Assembly: GCF_963259705.1 (NCBI RefSeq)
Contig: NC_081846.1
Location: 53,349,205-53,413,204 of the forward strand
From: Myotis daubentonii
Taxonomy: Eukaryota; Chordata; Mammalia; Chiroptera; Vespertilionidae
Length of the DNA stretch: 64,000 nucleotides
Direction of reading: 5' to 3'
This document shows, piece after piece, positions 46,113-57,100 of this stretch. The notes beneath the pieces were generated by a model that was not told the DNA's origin, searched no databases, and saw only the letters and a program-made list of their open reading frames with translations. Position 1 is the stretch's first letter. Every line of letters begins with the position of its first letter. Made by a program: the position numbers and the translations under genes.

Positions 46113-48150
46113 AATTTCAATACAGTAGGGATACCTCATATAAGTTTAATTTGTGAATACCAATTATATAAAAATATTTATTGTTTGGTTCAAAATTTCC
46201 ATTTTTCAAATTAAGAAAACTCATTACCAAATTTATAAGAAAAATTGTATATAAAATTAAGGGGGATTAATTACATAAATCAATCTCAGAGAGATAAGAG
46301 AGAAAATGTTTAAATACAAGTTCTTACTCCTAAGAGACTGATCCATAGTGCCATCTTGTGTTGATGAACTGGCTTTTCTGTTCTGTGTTTTGTTTTCAAA
46401 GACTGATATTCCTGGTGCTAAACTATTTGCCCTAATTTCAAATTAGTAAAATAGTGAAATATATAGTAAAAATATTTTTAGATAATTATTGTCCACTAGT
46501 CAATTTTTTTGTTCACTCGGCTGCAAATTAAGGCATTCTTTTTTTCCCTAATATGTGGTCAATTCACTGGAACCATGGAAACAGATGGATTCTGCACTGA
46601 ATCTAAGTGTAAGACTAAAGAAGCATATTGTTTTAAAGTAATTGTAACTAAAGAAGATACATGACTAGAAAAAGGAAGGAATGAACCTTCTAATATAACT
46701 CCACAATGAATTGTATTGGGTGGTTTCTAAATTTTTATATCTATTTTAAAAATGGATACATGTTACTAATATTTTAATAGAAAGAATTGTGATTCACTGT
46801 TTTGAGAATAACTGAAATATAAACTGATCAAATCTATCTTTAGAAAGATAGCAAATCTGTCTTTTTACTATATCTCAGCCTTTATTATTTCAACTAACAT
46901 TTGATTACTATTGCTAATCACCAGCCAAATTGGATCTCCTCCCCTTAATTCCTAGAGAGCTAGTAGATAAAACACTTGGGGAAGATCACTTAGACCATAA
47001 ACTACAAGCACTATTTCTAAAGCTACTATCCAAAATCGTGTTATGGCCTACAAGTCTTTGGATGCTTTCAACTGAATACTATTTCTTCCTAGAAAATCAT
47101 AGTAGCTGTTTCTTTCCTATCTTCTCTTGTTCAATGACTGATTCGTTTAAGTAAAAATAAGCTTGAATTGGCTTTTTGTACTTTCCTTTTCCTCCTATCA
47201 AATACGTTCTTAAATACAGCCCAATATTAAGTTAGAAAATAAAGTAGCATATATAATTTATTTAAAATGCAGCCTGTTAGATACTAGACCTATCCTTGAA
47301 ATAGAAATGGAATCCTCAGATTCTAATTTATTCAAGTCAGTATAACTTATTAATTAAAAATTTATATATACCAACAGACCTCCTGAGACCTTATTAATTA
47401 TAATAAAATGTTTAGTAAGTTGAATATCTGTAAGTACAATATTTATAATTATATACAAATCTTAATATATAAGTTTTGTGTATGTATAATTTATATATAA
47501 CATATATGTATAATTCTACTGAAAAATTGCATTTCCTATGGTTGTGGGATGTTCTGATAATGGCATTACACATTCTATATCTTCAGTAGATTGGATAATG
47601 CTTTTTTTAAGTGTGCAATAGTAAATAACTAAGACAAATTATCTACCCAATAAGGATAATTTTTAGATGTTATATAAATTTTACTTCCCTTCTGAACTAA
47701 GTAAAAAGAAATTCATTTCTAAAGAGATTGAGTTTATTAATTAAAATTAAAACTCCTCTGACCAATTAATTCAACAATATGCTGAATTATTGTCGAAGAA
47801 CCTCCACTCTTTATAAAAACACATTTCTTAAATGACAAACAGGAATTTTCACTAACAATTATTCAAGATGGCATGTATTCATGTATTTCCTTTTCATCAC
47901 AAACATTTTGCATCATCCCTTTGCAGAATTTACATTTTTGTTTACTTGAAGTGCATTATTTTTAGGGAAAACGCTGCTTGACAGATTAGGAAATTTGAGC
48001 TAGCCAGTGGAGAACTTAACTACATAAGCCCAGGACACATAATTATAAAAGATGAAGGTTTTAAAATTTGCATAATTGCAACTATTGGTAGGGGTCGGTA
48101 ACATATTTGCATTATCTACTTATGTTCCATACCAACACTTTTAAGCACCA
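46113..48150. other. Long AT-rich stretch, nothing recognised
   Basis: No repeat family assigned. A 74-codon frame (46930-47154) starts with a plausible stretch (MDLLPLIPRELVDKTLG) but has no neighbours, domain or splice context. 47870-48110 is less AT-rich. Confidence 0.4.
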
Positions 48151-48160
48151 CTTTAAAAAA

Positions 48161-48253
48161 AGTCTGCTAAGTCAGCTGCTTATAGGTGTCAGAACATCAT
48201 AACCTAAAATGCAGGCAATGCCTTTACTACCTACAGCCCTGGGTTCTGACAGC
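48161..48253. repeat. 93-bp duplicated segment, copy 1
   Basis: Begins 'agtctgctaagtcagctgct' and ends 'ttctgacagc', preceded by an A run. It matches 50532-50623 with three substitutions and one single-base gap by eye. It is not part of any repeat family that I recognise. Confidence 0.9.
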
Positions 48254-49365
48254 TTTCTAAAATCAATTTCTAGGTTTTATTTCAATTTCTGAATTTTGAA
48301 ATAAACAATCTTTCTATCCACAGCTACATGCAGCAAAAGAAATGCCTGGTGCTTTCAAACCAATCCCCAAGCACTCAATCAATCAATTTGTTATAATTCA
48401 TAATAATTAATATTTACAAAATGGCATTTAAACAATAAAAAGAAAGAGATAGTTAAGAATCATGGTTGGCAATAAACTTCCCTTGTCTACCCAATAATAC
48501 AAGAAGAGCATTTAGGTTATGCTAGAAAATGTTTAATACCTATTGAATATATTTTGATATGTTTGTATCTTATGCACAGGAATTAGAAAAGTTCTCTATA
48601 CACGATTCAGAAGCTATAAAGCAGAAAAGGTGTTTGCATTTCAATCTATAAAAATACAAATATGCTAGCAAAATATAATTTTTATGGTTTTTAAAAATTC
48701 ATCTTCCTTCAGCTTTATAGTTTAAAATAATTAGCAATAACTATAAAACATTTTTAATGAAAGAGGATAACTATCATTATGCCTAGTTAAATAACAGTCA
48801 TCTAGCTATTGTTTCCATTGTAGTTTTTAATTTGCCTATTGTGGTTTTGGTTCTCAACATTTTCGTCTCAGAATACTCTTCTTTTTTTTGTCTCAAAACA
48901 TAGTTTTTAATATTTAGTTGAAAACTTAAAGTATTTTAGCAATTTCACTGTAGCAACTTATCTGTCTTCGGAATATTGGTTTCACCTTCCGTACTGAAGC
49001 ATTTCCCCCTAACTTCCTATTTTGAATTTTGTTTTGTTCTTTTTTTCTGAAACAAGTTCTACACAGCCACCAATTCATTATAACTAGTGTAATAATGTTT
49101 ATGTTTTTATTGCAATACCCTAGGCTCTGCTCACTTACTATCTGATACTCCCATTGTGGCTATAGTAGCAAGTTGCACAGAGCAGTTAGACAGTATTAGT
49201 TGAGTAAGTGAATGAATAAATGAAATGCACTGGGTGTTATTTTGAGGACAACTAATCTTTAATAGGAAAAAAATGTTGAATTTATTATCTATCCTATTAA
49301 CTATTGTTTCTGCATGAAGGTATTATTTATAAAATATAGTTGTAATTTTGTGGGAAGGAGGCAGT
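48254..49365. other. AT-rich stretch, nothing firm
   Basis: A weak L2-like tail ('gagtaagtgaatgaataaat') lies near 49201-49225. No gene. Confidence 0.4.
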
Positions 49366-49612
49366 GTTGAATAGTGGAAAAACCATAGACTATAGAGTCA
49401 GAAAAAGCATGTTTAAATCCACGTTTAATTTCTATAAGCTTATAAACTTGGATAAGTCATTGAATTTCTCTGAGCTTTGGCTTCATCTTCTATAAAATAG
49501 GAGTAAAGTATCTATCTTACTTAGTTTTAGTGAGAATCAGAAATAATATATGTAAAGTGCCTGGACCTTGTACCTAGAAGCTACCAAATCAGTGTTAGCT
49601 ATTATTGCCATG
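49366..49612 (+). repeat. MIR SINE, nearly full length
   Basis: 'gaatagtggaaaaaccatag', 'tagagtcagaaaaagcatg', 'aaacttggataagtcattga', 'atttctctgagctttggctt', 'cttctataaaataggagtaa', 'tgagaatcagaaataatata', 'gtaaagtgcctgg' follow the whole MIR consensus. Confidence 0.85.
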
Positions 49613-49627
49613 ATTTTTATTAACAAA

Positions 49628-49837
49628 CTAGAAGCCCCACGCACAAAATTCATGCACGGGTAGGGTCCCCAGGGCTGGCCTGCAATCCGATCAGGGCCTT
49701 CCGACTGCCAGCCGGGGGCCTTCCTTTGTTCCATGCCGCCCCCTGGTTGTCAGTGCACATCGTAGCTGGTGGTCAAACTCCCAGTCTGTCAAACTTCTGA
49801 GGGGACAATTTACATATTAGCCTTTTATTATATAGGA
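49628..49837 (-). mobile_element. HeliBat Helitron, antisense
   Basis: A|CTAG at the left, 'cgcacaaaattcatgcacgg' (reversed hairpin), the shared 'ccccctggttgtcagtgcac' body, and 'tagccttttattatatagga' before T at the right. Both ends fit the Helitron rule. Same subfamily as 27813. Confidence 0.92.
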
Positions 49838-50414
49838 TTCTCAAAATTGAGTTACCAATCCCTTTTTCATTATTTTTAATTCAATTATTTCAGATGTATT
49901 TTGATAAGCAGGAGCAGCTACAAAAAGATGTGTATTTCCCTAAAGTATTTATTTTAGCCTCTAAAGCATGCAGGCTCTTGTATGGATGCATAGACTACCT
50001 GGGACACCTCCAGTACTCTTGATCTCCCCACTCTTAAATACTTTCAGGCAGAGGGAAGACTCAACCAGGTCGATTTCTGAAATGTCTCAGCCTACCGTCA
50101 GAAATTTCTACTCTCCTTTGTTTTCCATCCCCTTAAAATCTGACATTGGTTCCTCTTGTATCAGGAAAATATTATTATGGGGTGGGGAGAAGGAATGGAG
50201 CATAGCATAAGGTGATTTCTACCAAGTATCCATCTCTAAATATTTAATTCAAAATGTATGATATCCAGGGTACTAAATATCACAAAACTTCCATTTTCTA
50301 AAATCCAGAGTCACAGGGGACATGTATTATTTCAAACATGATTACTTTTGAAAATTTCTTAATATAAACTTTAAAATAATAAGTCATTCAAAGAAATGAG
50401 AAAGAGAACTAAAC
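49838..50414. other. Unclassified sequence
   Basis: The 80-codon frame 49968-50210 has no recognised domain. No repeat was assigned. Confidence 0.4.
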
Positions 50415-50662
50415 CCATAGACTATTATTAGAAATTACTTTATAGATGAGAAAATGATTCTCAAGGGATTGGGTGATTTCCTTCAGCCGATTTGCTAAAT
50501 GAGAGTGGTGATGACAAGACTGCAAAAAAAAAGTCTGCTAAGTCAGCTGCTTATAGGTGTCAGAAGATCATAACCTAAAATGCAGGCAATGCCTTTACTG
50601 CCTACAGCCCTGAGTTCTACAGCCATGTGTTCCTGTTCACTATGCTAGATGTCTTCTACTAC
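50415..50662 (-). repeat. MIR SINE, antisense, interrupted by the 93-bp duplicate
   Basis: 'attactttatagatgagaaa' with 'attgggtgatttccttcagc' is antisense MIR. After the foreign segment the MIR head resumes as 'agccatgtgttcctgttcac' 'tatgcta'. Confidence 0.7.
50532..50623. repeat. 93-bp duplicated segment, copy 2
   Basis: Near-identical to 48161-48253, same orientation, 2.4 kb away. It sits inside the MIR relic, so this is likely the acquired copy and 48161 the source. It lacks a 3' poly(A) tail; an A run is at its 5' side, as at the source. Confidence 0.88.
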
Positions 50663-52339
50663 ATGTATGTAAGCATATATCTTTGAAACAATTTACCTTC
50701 CAGGAATATTGTGACTTGAGATAGGTAGTAAGACCCTCATAGGAAGCCCAGCTCAGATCTGGCCTTCTCTGAAGTATCTCTCAGCCTCTACTTTATTGGG
50801 CCTGCAACTTTTATCTTGTCTAAAGTAGATTCACATACGCATTAATGATGCAGCCCTGTGTGTGAGTATTTGGAGTGTGCCTTTTTGATATTAAGGCAAT
50901 TCTAAGAGGGAACATTTTAATTCCAGTTTATACACGAAATGTGTCATTCTTGGCCAGCTAAATGTTTAGTCAGATACAAAGACTTAGAGAAATGATTTAA
51001 GAAAGGGAGATTGTAAACAAAGAAAAAAGAATTTTATTTCCACAATGAGTCATGCTTTGTAGAGTAAGAGTCTGGAGGGTGAAATTATTTTTTTTACCAT
51101 ACAAATGTAACTAAAAGATAATTTATTTAGTCAAAATGCTGTAGTCATAAAAGAAAAAAACAACAACAACATTTGCTTACAAATCAAATCTGATATGTTT
51201 CCTCTAATTAAAATTGCTTGTGGTCTGCTGGCAGTTTCCAATAATCAAAATTGCACAGAAAGTGAGTTTGTTTGAGCTGGCTCCTGGTGAAAACATACAT
51301 TTACTTCACTCTTACAGTAAATATCAAGATTTTTCACTTGTACTGCCCAAGTTGCCTTCAGCTTCTCAACTCCTGAGCCTACATCCAAGCAAGGCATTTT
51401 CTATAACTTGATTCCTCAGCACTTTCCAGGAAAGACAGGTCTCAAAGAGCCTCTAGTTTTGTTAATGCCTTCATAATAGGATAAAGTCTTTTCGTAGTTT
51501 TCAGCTTTTTGAGTCATGTCAATATAAAAAGAAAGTATATAAACACATTCTCTGTTATGTCAAGTTAGAATATTACCACTAAATATAATAAAGCTTATAC
51601 TTGGATTTCTGAGTATCAAAAATAAGTGTATGTGCGGGTATGTTTGTCATATATTTCCTATCATATCTTCACCTTGATGATGACAGTGTATGACTCTGAG
51701 TGAGTGTTTTTCCCACTGCCGATTTTGATTTTCTGGTTTGTGAGGTCTTGAAGAAATTGGTGATGCTGTGGCACTTGACGCCTGCTCTGGGCATGGCCCT
51801 GCTCTCCAAGGCTCCTCTCCCCAATTACAATGACTTCAGGAAAAGATTCACTAAGCCTGATAGCTCTTTTTTCTTCCTCCCCTTTCTTCTTCTTCTGAAC
51901 GCTGGACTCTGGGACTCTGTATTCCCCAGGTCCCCTGCAGGTTAAGCTTAAGCGCTTATTCTCTCTTCTCTTTAACTCACAGTCAGCACTGGCATCTGTC
52001 TTTAGTAACCCTCCCTATGAATAAATAGAAGATGGTACCAGCCTTGCAAATTTCGAGGTCTGACCACACAAACAGGTTGAGATAGAGTTTCTGTCACAAT
52101 TTCATACCATCTCAGAGCAAAAACTTTCCAATGCCATTGAGATACATCTGACTGGAACTTCCCTGGCATTTAAGTTTGCCAGACTCCTACAAAATCTCTA
52201 CACAATCTACAAATAATTAACATCTAAAGGAAATCAAACTGCTCCATAATGTTTGAGTGTGCCACATTTTGTTTATTAATTGAGGTCTGAGGTTCACTTC
52301 TGAGTAGAGGAAAACAGACAATTATCCTAAAGTTTGTTT
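50663..52339. other. Unclassified stretch
   Basis: Balanced to AT-rich, no repeat assigned. Frames of 65 and 81 codons (51214-51411, 51700-51945) are unsupported. Confidence 0.4.
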
Positions 52340-52360
52340 GGGGGGGCGGGGGGGGGGGGG
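52340..52360. repeat. Poly(G) run
   Basis: Twenty G with one C. A strong G-quadruplex candidate and a likely site of sequencing or assembly error. Confidence 0.9.
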
Positions 52361-52658
52361 TTGCTGCTGTGTTTTTGTTTTGTTTGTTTTGCTTGCTTGC
52401 TTTCAGATATTTTTGTGTGAATGAGCTGGGTGAAGCACAATAATGACCAGATTTTGGTTGGAAACAAAAGGAGAAAAGATGTGATCAGAATTATGAGTCA
52501 TTTCCAATAAACTGGATTAAGGATTAGGTGTTTTAGATTCAATATTGGACAATAGGAGCATCTGCAGGCTTACATCTATTCAGACTTCCTGGCTACTAAT
52601 CTCATCTATTCACCAACTCTATAAACTTAGATAAGTTACTTAAAACTTTACCAGTTTA

Positions 52659-52882
52659 AGCCCTAACTGGTTTGGCTCAGTGGATAGATTGTCAACCTGT
52701 GAACTGATGGGTCCCAGGTTTGATTATGGTCAAGGGCACATGCCAGGGTTGCAGGCTCAATCACCAGTAGGGGGTGTGCAGGAGGCAACTGATCAGTGAT
52801 TCTCTCTCATCATTGATGTTTCTATCTCTCTCTCCCTCTCCTTTCCTCTCTGAAATCAATAAAACATATATATATTTTAAAA
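52659..52882 (+). mobile_element. Ves SINE within the MIR
   Basis: Starts 'gccctaactggtttggctca'. The flanks 'aactttaccagttt' and 'gcctttatcagttt' are a diverged duplication. The head is mutated ('gatagattgtcaacc'). Confidence 0.92.
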
Positions 52883-53216
52883 AGCCTTTATCAGTTTTTT
52901 TTTAAATCTATAATATGGATATACAAATAATACATATCTGGTACCAATCCATATAGGCTATATTATGCTGCTACAAAAAAAACCACACCCATATCTCAAA
53001 GAATTAAAACCACAGAAGACATATCTTATTCAAGTCACATGTCAATCAAGTGGTGCAACCACCATATGGATTTCTGGTTGCTGAAATACAGGAAGAGAGT
53101 TCTGAAGTCTCAAACAGGAGATTAAATTCTCAGACCACAGATAATGACTATAAATTCTACTCACAAGTTCTTGGTCATAACTTATCATGTGACCCTATTC
53201 AACCCCAAGAGTTTAT

Positions 53217-54015
53217 TGCCGGGAGCCGGTCCATCCTTGCTGTTTCAAGGGACCTGGCATATATGGCATACGGTTCTTAATATGTTTGCTCACCTTCTTG
53301 GCGCTGTGTTTTAACCAAGGTCACCTCTCCGAGAAAGGTTGAATCCCCAGGTAGGGATTTTCCCCTGAAGTTAGGGAGGGAATAAAACCCCTCAAGTAAG
53401 TGCCAGGCGGGTAATTAATCCCTTTAACTACGAATAATCATGCTTAAACTACATAATCTTTTCTCCCTGGAATGGAGATAAGAAACACCCTAACCTTTGT
53501 AATAGAGATTGATAGGATTGAATCAACTGGTATAAATACAGTTGTAACAAGACAGAAACACTCAGAACTCAGAACACAGAACTCAGAACACAGGGCTTGG
53601 AAGACAGGACCAAGAGAGACAGAGCCTAGGCACAGAACCTACACAGAACGTTCTCTAGAGACAGAAGAACTTCGCTGGCGAGAGCATGCTGGAGGATCCT
53701 GGACAGGGACTGGCCTCGGAGTTTTGAGGCAAAGCCTGGCGAGAGAGCATGGCAGGGGATCCTGGACTGAACCTGACTGCAGAGATTGGCAGGAGAGCCT
53801 GACTAGAGCCTGGTGACTGGACCTGCCTGGAGAACCTGGACAGAACCTGACTGGAGAACCTGAGCAGACCCTCTCTGGAGATCGAGACCAGAACTTGGCT
53901 GGAGATCCTGGCTAGGCTGCTGATCAACTGAACGCTGTCTCCGTGTTATTCCTTCTTCGCCGACTCCGTCCACACCTTTGGGGACCCCTGGACCCGCTGG
54001 GCTTGGACCCCAGCA
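53217..54015 (+). repeat. Solo LTR of a class II (betaretrovirus-like) endogenous retrovirus
   Basis: 799 bp from TG ('tgccgggagccggtccatcc') to CA ('cttggaccccagca'), with the exact 6-bp duplication 'gtttat' at 53211-53216 and 54016-54021. A 6-bp duplication and TG...CA ends are typical of class II elements. A TATA box 'tataaatac' at 53531 marks the promoter, giving a plus orientation. Near-tandem 'cagaactcagaacacagaac' and repeated 'ctggagaacctg' type units lie downstream. No gag, pol or env is present, so LTR-LTR recombination removed the interior. The frames 53472-54081 are within the LTR and are not genes. Confidence 0.88.
53531..53539 (+). promoter_or_regulatory. TATA box of the solo LTR
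   Basis: 'tataaatac' about 315 bp into the LTR, where the U3/R promoter of such LTRs is expected. Activity is unknown. Confidence 0.6.
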
Positions 54016-54190
54016 GTTTATAAAGGAAAATCTAAGTGCCCAGAAGTTAAAAACTCTAAAATAGTCAGTGAACATCCTCAATGACTGCCATATGCTTCAT
54101 ATGGTTGTCCTAAAAATTAATAGGGTTATTTCTTATCAAGTGGTTAGCATAATACTTAGAGCACAGTAGACATTGAATAAATATTAGCCT

Positions 54191-54689
54191 TTGTTTTATA
54201 ATTCATACTAAGTTATTTAAGACTGTTCATGCTTTCCCAACATTCTACAGTTGAACCCTGCAATCTATTACTTTCAAATCTTCCTTTCCCCTCACATCCC
54301 ATTAGAAAATATGCCAATGCCTCCTTCATGTTTTTAGTGAGAAGTACCTTGTAGGACCTTGAATCCCACGTCATTTCTCTTGGCTCTCCTAGCCACTGAC
54401 TCCTTGCCAATTCTGCCATTAAACTAGTTTTTTTGCCCCTTGGATCTACTTATCCTACTGGCCATGGTGACAATTGGCTCACAGCTATCTATACTGTAGC
54501 ATTATTTACGTTTTATCGTGTAAACACCATCATTATTCAAATTAGCACATTTTTAAAGAGTAAAAGGGAATCAGTAAGTCAAAACTGACCTATCTCAGAT
54601 AAAGTGGGATAGCCACTTTATTTTGTCAATTTTAGCAATCAACCATATGGTGCCAGCTCACTAGGGTGGTTCTAGTCTTGAGGATTATT
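54191..54689. other. Unclassified sequence
   Basis: Nothing recognised; the frame 54213-54419 is unsupported. Confidence 0.4.
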
Positions 54690-54965
54690 TCATTTTTCAA
54701 AATGCCCCAAGCATCACTGTTCCTGGGCTCCCTTTCACAACTCCCTCCTTCCTCCAGAGTTAATACATTCTTCCTTTTTGTTCCCAAAGAAATGGGTACA
54801 GTTTGCATTGCATGGAAATTGCTTGTTTACTTGTCTTTCTCCATCTTAAAGCTATGAGTTCCCTGAACACAGGGATCTCATTTCATTCATCTTTGTATCC
54901 TCAGGAATCTGCAGAGTCCTGACACACGGTAGGCAATCAATGTTTGCTGCACAGATGAATGCAGT
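54690..54965 (+). repeat. L2 3' end
   Basis: 'gctatgagttccctgaacac' 'aggg', 'ttcattcatctttgtatcct', 'gacacacggtaggcaatcaa' and 'tgtttgctgcacagatgaat' match the L2 terminus closely. The frame 54666-54857 is its upstream part. Confidence 0.82.
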
Positions 54966-55405
54966 CCTAGAAATGTAATACTTTAATGAAGGGGACCAAA
55001 TCTTAAATAGGTTGGGAAGCAGTCGGTATTTCAGGCATTGTTCAAGGACAGCTGGAGGCAGATTTTGAGGAGGAAGTTATTTAAGTATTATCTTGAGATT
55101 GCATGTCAATCAACTTTCCTATTTACATTTGAATGCTGTTGCTAATCAATTTGTAGCATTTGGAGTCATTAGTTTCTCGAAAGTATAGTGCTTTACTATG
55201 TATGATAGTCATATTTTTCTAAAATGGCAGATATTTTATTAATAATAATAGTGTTAATAATCATCATCACATAACTCTTTGGAAGACTTAGGTCCTTTAA
55301 ATACCTGACATTTTTAATTAAAAAAATATCTAAGCCCATCATTAATAGAATTGAATGGGCTTCTCTAAAAGAACTTCTCATAAAGGCTGGTAATAAAACT
55401 TTTTT
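54966..55405. other. Unclassified AT-rich sequence
   Basis: Nothing recognised. Confidence 0.4.
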
Positions 55406-55418
55406 AAAAAGCCAAAAT

Positions 55419-55630
55419 GGCCCTGGCAGGCCTGGCCTGTGACTGAAGGGTCACGTGTTCAATTCCAGTCAAGGGCACATGCCTGGGTTGTGGGCTTGAT
55501 CCCCAGTAGGGCATGTGAAGGAGGCAGCCGAACAATGATTCTCTCTCATCATTGATGTTTTTTTCTCTCTCTCTCTCCCTTTCCCTTCCTCTCTGAAATC
55601 AATAAAATATATAAAAAAATAATAAAAATA
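55419..55630 (+). mobile_element. Ves SINE with deleted A box
   Basis: Head reads 'gccctggcaggcctggcctg' 'tgactgaagg': about 30 bp carrying the A box ('tggctcagtggatagagcg') are missing, while the B box ('gttcaattccagtcaaggg') remains. Flanks 'aaaaagccaaaat' and 'aaaaggccaaaat' differ at one base. Without the A box it should not be transcribed efficiently by RNA polymerase III. Confidence 0.93.
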
Positions 55631-55974
55631 AAAAGGCCAAAATTTTCTGGAAAGTCCCCTAACCTCTATAACTCTTATTGGGATACATGTTCTCTATATT
55701 ATTACCACCACCATCATGCCCCTTTTTTTTTACCCAAGGCATTTTATTATTGAAATGGTTTCCCTAACTCAAGTCTCTTTCATCTCTAATCTGTGCACCT
55801 ATAATCATTGGCCAGTGACTACCAAACAGTAATTACATCATATGATTTAAAAATATCCTTATCAAAAAAATATTAATAAAGTAGATCATTATGAATTGAA
55901 AATTAAAGGCATGTTCATTCAAAATTCCATTCAATTAACCTAAGTTACCTTTCCAAACTCAAGATCTATATCCT
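55631..55974. other. Unclassified sequence
   Basis: A T run lies near 55723. Nothing else was assigned. Confidence 0.4.
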
Positions 55975-56285
55975 ATTCACCGTAATTCCTATTTTTCAGT
56001 CACACAATTGTCTGAATTGTCTGAATATACTATGTACTTGCAAAACTGTGTCTTTTGTTTATTTCTTTCTTCATCCCTCTCAAATACCTTGAATTTTTAA
56101 AATGCCAATTTAAGGAACTTTCCTTCCATTTAATTTCCATATATTTTAATTTCACCTTAGTTTAGCTTTTACATATCTAACTAATTTTAAGATCCTTGAC
56201 AAGAACTTTCATGTCCTATTTATAGTTATGTATTGTAATATCTACTTAAACTGCTACAAATATTAGTTACTGATTTTTAAACTTT
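55975..56285 (+). repeat. L2 fragment, decayed
   Basis: 'aaatgccaatttaaggaact' 'ttccttcc', then 'aagatccttgacaagaactt' 'tcatgtcc' follow the L2 order 'aaatgccacct', 'gccttcc', 'gagctccttgagggcaggga'. Confidence 0.5.
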
Positions 56286-56985
56286 AATTGAATTAATTAT
56301 TGTAAAATTACATTGCACTGACTTCCAATTCTGAACAAAGACATAATTTTAAGAACCACCAGATTTTTGGAATAGTTTAGACTTTCACAGTTTAATCTTT
56401 CTCATTTCTTGATTTCATTTTATTTTTATGATCAACAGTTATAAAAAAACAATGATGATGCACCCTTATTAAGATATAAGTGTTTTGTAAAATATACACA
56501 ATGATCTTGTACTCAAAATTGTTAATATTGTTCAAAGCTAAAATCTCTAGTAACCTTTAATATAAAGTGATACATAATGCCTATAATAGTGACATCTGGT
56601 GGCTCATAGGGAATATTACATTAACTTACTAATTTTAACCCCTAAATATATGTCTAAGATAGTTGGGTTTATTCCTATGAATTAGTCCTAATCATTTAAA
56701 ATATTTGCTTCCTTCCTTACAGAGAAAATTTATATTATTTTATATTATTTTATCATTTTTTTCTCTAATGTACACAATTTTTAAATTCACATTTTCAGTT
56801 AGTAAAAGACAGCTAAATTACATACTTGAGTTCTTTTTATGCCTAAAAGGGGTGAAAAGGGAAAGAATGTATTAATACCACCTGTAATCTATACCACTGT
56901 AACTCTGAACTCAACCCTCCTGAAATAACCTGGTCCCCTAGAATGCATATGTCATCATCTGTTTTCTATACCTGCTGTGAATCAT
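56286..56985. other. AT-rich stretch, nothing recognised
   Basis: No feature assigned. Confidence 0.4.
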
Positions 56986-56989
56986 TGTG

Positions 56990-57100
56990 GTGGAACAAAG
57001 ATCAGCCTGTTGGAGTTCCAGACCAGCCTCACCACTTACTGATTTGTGTGACCCTGAATCAGTTCTTTAATTACATGTGCCTCAGCTTCCTGATTTAGAC
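56990..57100 (+). repeat. MIR SINE fragment
   Basis: 'ggagttccagaccagcctca' 'ccacttactgatttgtgtga' 'ccctgaatcagttct' and 'gtgcctcagcttcctgattt' follow MIR (ccacttactagctgtgtgac, cttgggcaagtt, gtgcctcagtttcctcatct). Confidence 0.7.

Larger units (their letters stand above)
52950..54087 (-). repeat. Old LTR-like repeat, antisense, split by a younger LTR (tentative)
   Basis: 'aggctatattatgctgctac' then 'aaagaattaaaaccacagaa' resembles the start of the repeats at 39525 and 41755. The right remainder would be 54022-54087. The identity and the right boundary are weak. Confidence 0.35.
52560..54190 (+). repeat. MIR SINE split by nested insertions
   Basis: The 5' part at about 52590-52658 and 52898-52945 ('aacttagataagttacttaa' ... 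'tctataatatggatatacaa') continues at about 54088-54190 ('catatggttgtcctaaaaat', 'ttagagcacagtagacattg', 'aataaatatta'). The halves meet at the same point of the consensus. A Ves, an LTR-like repeat and a class II LTR lie between or within them. Confidence 0.65.

Noticed and set aside
46125..46310. Possible DNA-transposon end ('cagtagggatacctcatata')
   Set aside because: No matching inverted end or target duplication was found nearby.
46930..47154. 74-codon frame with a non-repetitive N-terminus
   Set aside because: No domain, no splice or promoter context, and AT-rich late codons; length is within chance expectation.
48090..48115. 'taggggtcggtaaca', reminiscent of a hAT/Charlie end
   Set aside because: No partner end and no 8-bp duplication.
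53472..54081. 90-114 codon frames on both strands
   Set aside because: Inside the solo LTR, made of its short internal repeats; there is no retroviral protein domain.
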